Origin: Atrichornis clamosus
Taxonomy: Eukaryota > Chordata > Aves > Passeriformes > Menuridae
Assembly (NCBI GenBank): GCA_013400975.1
Contig: WBMZ01012796.1
Coordinates: 1-64,000 of the forward strand
DNA length: 64,000 bases
Direction: 5' to 3'
Part shown: positions 25,201 through 37,200 of the stretch, one piece after another
Numbering within the stretch: the first letter of the stretch is position 1
Layout of the letters: every line of letters starts with the position of its first letter
Position numbers and translations under genes: made by a program
Notes under the pieces: generated by a model
Databases searched by the model: none
The model's input: the letters and a program-made list of their open reading frames with translations, nothing else
Told to the model about the DNA's origin: nothing

Positions 25201-28200
25201 CACACCACCCAGCAGCCCCATTTTCCCCTTTGCATCTCTCCAGCGATTCCCAGCAAGCATTCCTAAGACATCCCAAGTCTCACATCACCTCTCTCAGCAG
25301 GCACGCGCTCCCCTCGCTGAGGAAAGGGAATTTTCGGGGCGGTGAATTCCAGCCTCCCAGCAGCAGCCTGGATGTGCAGCTGCAAGCCCAGGGCAGCCCA
25401 GCCCCTGCACACCACAAAGCCCAAGCAGTCCAGATCCCAGAGCCACCTCCAGCCCCACACTGGTACCAGTGCAGAGCCACAGCAGCACTGTCAGTACAGC
25501 ACGTTAGATTTGTACTTCATAGCATCACAGAACCCCAGAATGGTTTGGGTGGGAAGGGACCTTGAAGCTCATTTCATTCCAATCCCTGCCATGGACACCT
25601 TCCACAGGTCGCTCAGGTCAGGTCACTGCTTTTTTTTTTTAATTTTGATTTTTTGATCAGTCTTTAGTGCTCTAAAAATGCGGCTAAACCTCCAGCTGTC
25701 TCCAAGTGTACCTGTTGACTTCTGTCCACATGCTGCATTTTAGCTTAATGAGTTCTGTCTGTGCAGAAATATAAAATTCACTAAAGAATTGTAGTTAATC
25801 ATTGATTTTCAAGGCTACCATTTCTTTTAATGTGGGGTCAGGTTCCTGCAGGGTGCAAGATGAATGCTGTGGGCCAGATCCAGCTCTGCCATGCCCAGTA
25901 CAGTGGGAATCCTCAACACTGCCTTTCTACACACATTATTTTTAGACAAGAAAACATCAAAATTCAAGATCACTCTTAAAGGCTCCTGAATATTCACTAA
26001 CTGCATAAACGAAATTGTCCAGGATTCTTTTGATACCACAGTGCTTAAAATACCTTTAAAGCACTGTACAAGCAGCACTGGAAGCAACTCACAAACTGAC
26101 AGTGGATATAATTTAAGTGTCCTAAATTCTTTATGTTTTTAACTGTTCTGTGGTGTTGAAACAACCCACAAATACTAAATGGCAGAGGCAATTTTTAAAA
26201 TTATATTTTCTTTTTCTTTTTTTTTCTTTCAATTACCAAGGGGCAGAAATCCAGGAGTTTTCTCCAGATATTTTGTTGGGAGTCAAGAGCACAGGTGGAA
26301 CACCTGAGGTGTGTTCTGCCATCACAGTGGGACTTGGGGCACGTGATGCTTCCTACCCCCAGCTCCTAAAAACGGGTACAAAGTGCAGCTGGTCCCACAG
26401 CACAGCCCATGGAAGACGTGTCCCATCTGTCACTATCCAAGATGTTACAGTGCCACCTTCAGTCTGAAACACGGGAAGAAAATCCCTTTAAAACCCAGCC
26501 ATGCCCTAAGGAGGCTCCCCAGGAGAGTCTGGTGGCTGTGACATGGACAAGCCACGGATTCCCCTTGGAAACCAGCACCTCTGCACAGGTGAGTCCCTGC
26601 CTTGGGAGTCAGGGACATCTCTAATGCCCTCCTGTGGCCTGTCCTTCTGCAGTCACGGGACTCTGCACAGAGAGGTTCAGGTTGTGGCTGCCCCTGGATC
26701 CCTGGGAGTGTCCCAGGCCAGGCTGGACGGGGCTTGGAGCACCCCGGGGTAGGGGAAGGTGTCCCTGCCCAGGGCAGGGGTGGCACTGGAGGAGCTTTAA
26801 GGTCCTTCCAACCCAAACCATCCTGGGATTCTATGAAAACAGAAAGCTTGATGAATAAATGAACCAGGCACCACCCAAATAACCCCTAAAAACACCTTAA
26901 ACAGGGGATAAAAAGCATTTCTAACTCTTACAGCAGCATTTAAAACAGGTCTGGTAGAGAAACAGATTCATCTTCTGTTACACTCAGATTTTCTAGGGCA
27001 GAGAAGGAAGTTTTAACGTGAAAGGACAATGGAAAGAAATTGATTTTCAGAGTAAGCTTTGCCAAATGGCTCCTAAGGAATACATGGACTGCAGAGAACT
27101 CTGGAATCAGGGCACAGAAGCTTTGGCCCTGGGCATGATGGTGACAGAGCAGGGAGGTGAAAACCAGATTTCCTTCCTATTCCACACCCGTGCAGTTACA
27201 CCACACGTTCAACAGCCCTCGCTGAGGCCTGCTCTTAGTTCTCCATTTAAAAGTGGTTCATGAAATGCAAAAAACCACCAGCTACAGACACACTCCAAAC
27301 CTCTACCTACAGCACATGGTTACATAAAATTGCATCTGCATGAGACACTTGGGCTACGCATAATTTATCCCTGTTCCCATCCACACACAGTAATTAGCCC
27401 TTGCTGACACTTAATGAATGGGAATTCTCATGAAAGTTCTCCAGTTTTTATGTTTCATGCAAACATATTCAGTGACTAATTTTTGGTTCTTATCTCATTT
27501 GAACTGTTCAACTGAAATAATAAATTGGTTGTCAGCGGAAACTTTTTTTAAACTGGTCTTAACACCAGCAAAAACACAACACAAAATTGTCTTTTAGAGG
27601 CAAAAACACAACACAAAATCATCTTTTAGAAGCAAGAAACACTTGAGAAGTGCAGTGCTTCCCCCTGAAGTCATGCGTGCTGCGGGGGGATAAAGAGAGG
27701 GAGCAATATAATCAGCCAGGCTGGAAAGCAGCAGTGATGCACTTGGTTATCTCACTGTGCTAATCCTCCATCAGGTGACTGCTCACAAGATTTCTTTAAG
27801 CCCTCATTACTGAGGCAGAAATCCAGAAGGAGGACGGACACTTTGGTGACCCCAAAACAACGTGTTTAACCTCAGGGAGGGCTCGGGGGGATTTGCAAAC
27901 CCACCATGACCCCTCACCCACCCCCAGGGAGGTGCTGCTGCCCCACAGCAGCGGAGCTGGGAGGGGAGTCAGGACAGTGTTGTAAAGGAGTCACTCCTTG
28001 CCATGGTATAAATCAAACAGCTTTTGCTCCCCAGCCAGCAGACACACAAATTAGTGACTGGGATCCAATTCCAGGAGCTCTGAACCTGCAGCTTGGCAGA
28101 GATGAGGCTTTTAATTCTCTCATTAAAAGCCCTTCCAATTGAGTAGATATTAATTGTAGTTTTCTACAATAATAAGTTCAAATCATATGACAACAAATCC

Positions 28201-31200
28201 TGCAAGTCAGCTGGAGTTATTTATACCAGGACAGGTTATAACCTGTTTGTTGTGCTTCAGACACTTCCACCAGCTTGGAAATTCTCTCCCTAAACGTGGA
28301 TTTAAGACAGAACAGGTCCTCTTCCCCTGACTAAAGCCATGGGGACTACCTGGCTGTCAGCACTCACTGTCACCTGCTCCAGCACACACACCCAATGTTC
28401 TGGAGGTTGGGAAGTCACAGACACACTTACAAAATAAACACAATACAGAGCACTGTACCAAATATTCCACTGGATTGGTCTAATCTAGGAAAAAAAACCA
28501 AAACAAGGCAAAATTCCCAACTCACCTTGATCATTTCTGCCACGTAGCTCTCTGGTCCTGTGTATTCTGTGGAGTCTTTGACTTTCACTAGCACAATGAA
28601 GCACAAATAGTGCCACATGTTGTGCTCCTCTTTAATGTGCTCTTCAAACGTCACCGTCTTGTTGTCAAACTTATCTCTCTCCAAACCTAGGAGAGGGACA
28701 CAGGGATAACCCTGAGTGTCTGCTGCACTCCTGGAAGTCACAATCATTCTGGAATGGACACTGAATAACAGGGATAAACTCTGACAGATGCCCAGGAAGA
28801 GGAGAAGTAGAGGAGAAGAGGAGACAGAGGGGAAGAGAGAGGAGAGAAAGAAAAAGATGAGACAAGAATGAAGAAGAGAAAGAGGAGAAGAGAATGAAGA
28901 AGAGGAAGAGAAGAAACGGAGGAAGAAGAAAGAAGACATAACAAGTACTGCTTATATTTATTATAACTAAGAGAAAAATTTTGGTTAAAAAAAGGCAGCA
29001 ACCCTGTAGCAACCAGTTTGTTGGATTTCGTAACACATCTCCTATTTTTAGGCAAACTGATAGCAAAAGCAACGTTTGCTGTGCAGCAAACTTCCAAAGG
29101 TTATCCTGTCAGGCTGTGTGTTATGCAACACAGCAGGACCATGTCAGTCATCCACACCACCACAGCACCTTCGTTCCCAACCTCCTGATGGGAAAATCTT
29201 TCACAGGCACCACCCTGTATGCTTGGAAAAAGTGACTGTTTATAAACGTCTCTCCCATTCCAACAGGAAACTATTCTTTGAGACAGAGGAGAAACAAAAG
29301 CTAAACTTTTGAGGAAAAATGGTATCCTAAGAATTCTCCACCTCTTCCTGCTGCCAAGCTCTGATGCACGTGGTACCCAGGAACATGAACTGGCTGAGGA
29401 AGGCAAGGAGGAACAGCCAGTAATTCAAGGCTTTTTTCCTGTGAGTTTGCAGCTATCCCTGATTTACAGAGCAACCCCTTCTCCCTAAGTGTGTCTCCAC
29501 ACTTACCACAAATAAAGCAAGTTGTTTTTAAAATTTCTTCTTTCTTCTGTTTTTCGCTCCTCAAATCAGCAAAAGTGTCAATGATGACCCCAAAAATGAG
29601 GTTCAGGACAATAATGATGACCATGAAGAAGAACAACAGATCGTAGATCACTCTAGCAGCAAAGAGAGGCTCCTGCAAGATACACATTTGCATTATCAAC
29701 AGCCCAAACAGGGGCACATCTCACCCCCACCACTACACTGCCCCACACCCCCTCCCCTGGGAGTCTCCACTGCTGATGCTCTCCAAGGGTAACTCACAAC
29801 TCAAAACATTAAATGAAACTAAAATGCAAAACTAAAATGCAAAATCACTGAAAGAAAAGCCAAATGAGTCAGCTGCCAGTGTGGGATCTCTACAGAGCTG
29901 CTCTTCCTGTGTCCAAGTTTTTGGACAACTTCTCTCACTTTCACAAGAGAAAAAACCTCTTCTCTCACACACTGAAATTTGTTCTCACCCCTCCCTGAAG
30001 CCCTTCCAAATTATATCCATATATTAATCTGCTGTATATCAACAGAGGATCGGTGTGGACCATAAAATCTTTTACTGGAATTTATTACCATTAATTTCAT
30101 TTAACAACCATGTATATGAACACTAAGTTGGACTTCTCAGTACACATTCCATATTTATTGCAGGCCTGAATATCCAAAATATCCAACTCCCATTTTCACA
30201 ATCATCCTGCCAGTCAAGTGCCAAACTTATTATTAAGAATTATATAAGTTTATAAACTGAAAGTAAAGCTAAATATTAGAAAAAGCTTTGAGATTTCAGG
30301 TAAAACAAAAAAGCACTGGCTTTGGGAGTGACAGTCTGAGCCTCAGAATCATCACAGAAATATGGAATGGGTTATGTGGGAAGGGACCTTAAAGTTCATC
30401 CCATTCCACCCCCTGCCATGGGCAGGGACACCTTCCGCTGTCCCAGGGTGCTCCCAGCCCCGTCCAACCTGGCCTTGGGCACTTCCAGGGATCCAGGGGC
30501 AGCCACAGCTTCCCTGGGCAACCTGTGCCAGGGCAGAGTTTCTTCCTAAATGATGGACACAAACTCCTTAAACAGCAGCCACAGGGGCAGTTTGGCTCTC
30601 CTGGAAAACTCCTGCTGCTTAGACTGGTCCTTGCTGTGATGACGGCTCCAAACCACGTCCATCCTTCCTTCCCCACACTCCCAGCCTGGTCCCTGTCCTC
30701 TCATCCATTCCATTTGACACGTTAACTTTCCCTAGGGATGCTCCCACAAAAACTCGTGCCAGTGGCAACTACCAGCCACCACAGCATTTTCACCTGCTCC
30801 CTCAGGTCCCTCTCTCACTGATTCGTCCTACTCTCCTTTCCTCAGCTGCTGAACTCCCAGCTCACAGGTCACTGACTCCCCCACTGCTGCTCTGTTGGGC
30901 CCTGCTCTGGACAGCCCGCGAGCTACCAAACGCCAAAGGGGCTGGGCAGAAGGCGTGTGAAGATCAGGTGTTCAGCGTGACCCCCAGGGACCGAGCTCCG
31001 TCCCCGCAAGGACGGCGCGGCCGCGGCTCCTCCCCGCCTATGGAGGCAGTGTCCCCAGCAGCACCTCCCAGCCCTCCACGTTCTCACTCCTCCACCCCCA
31101 GCCAGTGGTAATTTACCTCTTTGGAAGGTTTCCTGAGCACATCACCTACTCCACCCCCGCTCCTGAGCCCGTGACTCAGTACAGTAACAATGCACATCAG

Positions 31201-34200
31201 CAGCGTCTCGCACGTATGCTCCTTGTTCTCTTCCTCCATCTCCTCAGTGATCAGCTCTGGGAACACAGCAAGCAAAGACATGTTCCACAGCCAAGATTAG
31301 CTTTAAATCCTCCTCTCCATTCTCTGCTGGTTGTGCTCTCTCCCCCCTCAGACTGCCAGCCTGTGTTGCAACTCCCTGTAGGTTCCCCAAGTAATCAGAG
31401 CATGGCTGGGGTTGGAAGGGATCTCTGGAGCTCACCCAGTCCAAGCCCCTGTCCAGGCAGGGCCACTTGGAGCAGGTGACACAGGATCACATCCAGGTGG
31501 GTTTGGAATGTCTACAGAGAGGGAGACTCCACTGGGCAGCCGTTCCAGGGCTCTGCCCCCTCCATGGAAAGAAGTTCTCCCTTGTAGAAGGAGAAACCAC
31601 TTTTTTAGTTTACGGACATTGCTTCTCATCCTGTTGCTGGGTACCACTGACCAGAGTCCAGTATCACCCTCTGACACCCCTTGGAGATATTGTGTGAATG
31701 GATGGGATCCCCTCTCAGTCTTCCCTGGACTAAACAGGCCCTCAACAGTCTCTCCTCATAAGAGAGATGCTCCAGATCCCTCATCATCTCTGTGGTCTCC
31801 TCTGGACGCTCTCCAGAGCCACCACGGGAGCAGATCTCCTCCCTGCCCTCCTCTCCCCACCACCAGTTTTCATTTGTGCCTGAACTGCTGCCTGTGCCTT
31901 GGTTAAATCTCTCTCCCCATCCCTGCTCGCATGCACAGCTCCGATCACCAGATGCCTGTTTATACAGAATCTGAGCTTTTTGACAGCTCAGAGGACAAAG
32001 TGTTGCCTCTTCCACTCTCCCCTGGTGCCTGACAGATTGCACAGCCTTTGGGCTGCACTCAAAATGGCAACTTCCACTCGGAGCTTTCAAATGGCTAAAA
32101 TATCACTGCTTGTGGAAACAGCATTTTGCTAGAAAAGCAACACACTTTTTTTGACCTTCTCTTCGCTTGGCTGAAGGCTCCAACTTCACTGTTTCACTTG
32201 CAGAACTGCCAGAATCCATTCCCTAACCTCATACACTCTCCCTGTACCCATTAAAAGTCTCATTTCGTCACAAAAATGCTCATGAGCAGATCCCACCTTC
32301 CCACAGCCAGCCTTGGACAGGCCCAAATCCCTGTGCAATCCTGAAACAGCCAAAACCCAAGAGCAATGGCCAAAGGTGGGGCATCATGAACATCCCTGAC
32401 CACACAAGACCCTGGGGCTCTGTTGATTATTTGTGATATAAAAACATCTCTGGAGTTTTCCTTCCTGCAGCCAGAGTGAGGGAGCTGAACAAAGCAGCTT
32501 TTCTTGGATCAAGGCTGAATTTCAGTTTTTCAGAGAGGAACACTGAGCAAAGCAGAGCCCTCTCCTGCTGTGAGGAGGGGGTTGTGACAATTGTTGACCT
32601 CTGATGGCCATGCAAGGGCTCCACTTCCCAGAGAAACTGGGATGTTCTGTCTGCCCCTCCAGCCGGCACCGTAAATCTCCGACAAGGAAATTACATTTTC
32701 TAAGAAATAAAACTGAAATATTTCAATACCCAGGTAATATCTCACTTTCTTGATCTCCAAACCCCCCAAACCTACCCTGTCTGCTTAATCCATTGAGTAC
32801 TTCCTGCCATGGTATTAAAACAGTTTCCTTAGTTTGTGAGATAGAACAATGCTGCCAATAAACCGTATTTCACAGGACATTATCCTCTGAGATCACATTT
32901 AATAGCATAATGTTTTCAAATAATAAACTTTGGAAAGAGGCAAACTGCATCTCTTCCTTCTCCAATTGATGTAGAAAATTAAAGAGTATGACAGTGTTTT
33001 ATGAAGTCTGGTTTAGTTCTAAGTTTCTCTGGTTTAGTCACTTGGAACAAATGTTATTTATGCTGTTGGCCTAAATGAATCCTATTTCAATTTAGTCTCA
33101 TGATAGCTTTGTTCCCCAATTTATTGCATAGGATTTTTAAAAGAAATTACTTTAATTGAAGGTGATTAACTAGAAAAAGTGTGAAAATTCAGGGTGTGGG
33201 TTAGGAATTCCAGAGCAATACTTACGGTCTGAGGGGATGATGGAGGAGCAGTTTTCAGTGCTCCCTGCCTTGCACACATCTGAGTAGAGGAACTCTCCAG
33301 TCATGGTCTCACCTGGCTCTGTGCGATCTGAAAGCAGGAATTGGAGAACCAAAGGGGTGGTTTTAGTCCTGCAAGGGGACTTCTCAGGTATTAAGGTGAC
33401 TTCTCAGGTATGAAGGTCCCCCACCCTACTCAGTGTGCAATTCCAAGGCATTTAGAGCAGCATCTTACCCTGGAGTTTGGAAAAGCATAGTACTTTCTGC
33501 TTTACATGGTTTTAAATTCAAAAGCATTTTTATTTCATACAATCCCAGGATCACTGAGGCTGGAAAAGACCTCCCAGACCACCGAGTGCCCCATCCCCAC
33601 CTCGTCACCAGCCCAGAGCACCGAGTGCCACGTCCAGGCAGTCCTTGGACATCTCCAGAGATGGGGATTCCAAACACCTCCCTGGGCAGCCCCTGCCAAT
33701 GCCAGACAGCCCTTTACATGAAGAAATTCTCCCTGAAAACCCTGGCACACCTTGAGCCACCTCCCTTGTGCTGCCCGTGCCCGTCGGGGGAACGAGAGCC
33801 CAAGACTGTCCCCAACACCACCCCTGGGAATGAGGCGCCGGCACCGACCTGGCAGTAGGGTTTCATTAGGGAGCTTGTCCACTTCCAGGATGAAGTCATC
33901 CTTGAAGAAGAGGTAGCCCACGATGGAGAACAGGTAGACCAGGATGAGGGCCAGCACGGCGGTGAGGATGATGGAGCGCCCGTTGCGGGTGACGCTCTTG
34001 ATGACGTTGAGCAGGGTCTCCTCCCGGTACACCAGGTCAAAGAGCTGGGGACAGCCAGCAACAGCAAGTGAAGCACCAGCACCACTGCTGGCATCGTGTC
34101 CTGTGCCACGCACTTTGAAACAGGAGGCACTGGGGCAGCTGTGCCCTCCTCTGCAGCAGCTTGGGCAGCAGCCCGTGCCCGCTGCGGGCAGGTGTTCCTG

Positions 34201-37200
34201 CTGCAGTGCTAGACACACACCACGCTGCCAACACAGACTGCTATCTGCTTTTTTATAGTCTTATCTACCCCCTCACAGCCTCAAAACAGCTCATTTCAAA
34301 TTGCAATCAGCTATTTTCTTTAAGTCTTCATTTATTTATTTATTATTGATATAATTAAAGAAGCAATACTTTTTCCCAAATTCTGTGTTTAGGTTTCTTT
34401 ACTGATGTTTCCTTCGTTTTTCACTACTCTGGGTCTGGGACAAGTCACAGGCAGGTTGTGGCTATGCTGGAGGATGACAGGACAGGTATTTGTTAAATTG
34501 GGCCTCTGTGAACACAGAAAACAACCAGCTCAGGTACCAGAGGACATGGCAAACATCAAAAAAAGGGACAAAAATAGCACGTTCTGAATGGGATTTCAGG
34601 TTTGCTTCAACAGTGACACATTTTCTCCACCAACACCAGATCTCCTCCTGCAGTGCTATTCTTAGAAGCATTGTGCTGTGCAAGGTGAATCCCACCCCAA
34701 ACAGACGGAACGTGTGTGCCAGGACCTGCGTCCATCATGTGAGGGCTGGAGCCTGGATACAGCCATGGAGACACTCCCAAGTTATCCAGCTGCTCAGAAA
34801 GCATGGATGTTGTATTATAGTTACTGATAATAACACAGCAAAGTATCTTCAAGGCCAAGCACCTCCTCCTCATAGCATGGTAACCCCAAGAGTGCCTGCT
34901 GTCCCACTAACATTTCTGTGGCTACATTTTTCCATGATCTTTTTTCCTCATGTATATGACCTTAAAAAGGCTTAAACCTCCAGCAGGTATTGATATTACT
35001 TTGAGTCGTGGCATTTTGGATTGAAACCTGCGCCTGAGCAGCCTGAGAAGAGCTCTAACATAGAGAGAAATGCTAAATGCCTTCAGTGCAACTGCACCAC
35101 ATTTACTGCACTGAGCTGTTTTAAATAAATCCAACCTTTAACACCTCTTGTTAAAATACTTGGGAAGAACAAAAAGGTCTTGGCTTGTCTGTACAAATCA
35201 TAGAATCGTGAAATGGTCTGGGTTGGGAGTGACCTCCAAGATCATCCCATTCCACCCCCTGCCCTCCCTCCCTCACAGGGAACCATTTTTTCCCCATATC
35301 TCATCTAAATCTCTCCTCTTTTGGTTTAAAACCATCCCCCTTGTTCTGTCACCATCTGCCCGTGTAAGAAGTCACACATCAGGAAGAAGGGATGTGGCAG
35401 AAGTCCTGTCATCTCCCACCATAACTTCTCCTAAGGAAAACCTCTGGTGTTCAGCTCTTCCCAGTGTCTGTTCAACAGCAGAAAAGCAGGAGGTTTCCTG
35501 GATATGCCTGAGATGGGATTGCACAAACAGACCAGAAAACGCTCCCAGGACAAATGAACACCCACCAAGAGGCTGTAAAAGAACTCGTGCACGAAGAGCC
35601 CCAGGGCACAGATCAGCAGGTACAGCAGGTGATAGAGGAACTCCACATCCATGATCATGGCCTTGTATCCTCGCGTGAAGGTTCCACAGTTACCCACAAA
35701 GCTCATCAGGAAAATGATTTTGTTACAAACCTAAGGAGAGATGAACCATAAATTAGTTACAATGTGTAGTTTTCCAGGGAAAACAGGCTGTTTTTCCAAG
35801 CTGGAGATAACTTGGCATCTTGCTGGGCAGCCCCTTCCAATGCCTGACCACACTTTCCAGGAAGAAATTCCTCCTGAACTCCAACCTGAGCCTCCCCTGG
35901 CACAGCTGAGGCCGTTCCCTCCCATCCTGACCCTGTGCCCTGGGAGCAGAGTCGTACCCCCTCTGGCTGCCCCCTCCTGTCAGGGACTTGTGCAGAGCCA
36001 GAAGGGCCCCCCTGAGCCTCCCCTTCCCCAGGCTGAGCCCCCTCAGCTGCTCCTCATCAGACTCACAATGCATCTTTTAGTGAATCTGCCACAACCCCAT
36101 AAATATCGAGACAGTTTGGGTGAATAACCACGTCTTTAGGTCACAGACACTTCTTCCCATTTCTGTCTGGGGTGGGAGCTGTTCCTGTAGTGAGCTAACC
36201 CTAAGAGCTCTGTCTGGAGCCTGGGGAACCAGCATGACATGAACAACAGCAAAGCACTTCTGCGAGGAAGAGCCCAGAGAGGGAATTACTCCTCCCACCA
36301 GTCCCAGCACGATGTCCCAGGCTATTTTTGCCTGTCTTCAGGCACAGGTGAGGAACCCTTACATAAGATGCCAGAGAACGTCAGGAAAGCCCACTCGGCT
36401 CTTACGTTGAATGCTCCCAGCAGAAACAAAGTGGGCTGTAACCCCACGGAGAAGATCAGGCGCAGGATGGTGGAGGCGATCAGGGCTCGGATGCCGTGCG
36501 GCTTGGGAAGGGCGATGACGATGGCCAGGGAGATCAGCATGGCTGTCCACAGCAAGCCAGACAGGTGGGGCTCCAGGGTGCCTGGGGGAGAGGAAAACCA
36601 GGCCCATTTCAATCCTCTGCACAAGCTAACTCACCAGATAAACGCCATTTGTTGCGTCTTTGGTGGAGCATCGCCCAGCCCCGCGGTCCATCCCTGACTG
36701 CAAAGCTGCAAGTGAACATCTGAGCCCAGTGGCTTCAGCAGATTTTAATTACAAACTTGTTACTAAATCATTATGCAAATGCTGAGTACTGCAGGATTCC
36801 TCATTTTCGTGTTCATGGCTTGCACACCTGGATGCTGAGAGCCCTCAGCAGAGGTGCTCTGCAGAGGCAGGGCCTGGGCAGGTGGGGACACTCCTGTGCT
36901 CCGCCGGGCCCGGAGCCTTGGCAGAGCCTCCTGAGGTGCTTTTGGTCAGACCCTCACACCAGTTTTTGTCGTCTCTTGCTATTTCTGCTTCTGTTTAGAC
37001 TGTCCCATGAGACTGGCTGCTTACATAACAGCAAGCCCGTGCAGCTAAAAATACACTTCCCTGAAAGAGCCATGAAAAAGATTCAGCCGAAAATACCATT
37101 TACCCTGGGTTTATGCAGAATATGAGACACCTCTTTCTTAAAGCTGACATGAAAATTTTGGTCTTCAAGCAACTGGTCCCTCAACAGACAAAAAGGCCAG

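Larger units (their letters stand above)
17863..28525 (-). other. ITPR1: ITPR1 intron, 10.7 kb
   Basis: This is the longest complete intron in the window, between the zinc-finger-like linker exon and the coiled-coil exon. It holds four CR1 fragments, a 33-bp tandem repeat (20661-20790), a 32-bp duplication (27568-27631), a short CTC repeat near 23226 and a motif cluster at 18830-18895. No exon is recognised, and GC-rich open frames such as that at 22196-22924 overlap a CR1 and are not genes. Confidence 0.8.

Noticed and set aside
28427..29097. Serine/leucine-rich minus-strand frames at 28671-29097
   Set aside because: They translate the CT-rich tract upstream of the linker exon.
33535..34218. 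227-codon minus-strand frame as a single protein
   Set aside because: It reads through the TM5 exon into a CR1 on one side and intron on the other; only 33849-34044 is coding.
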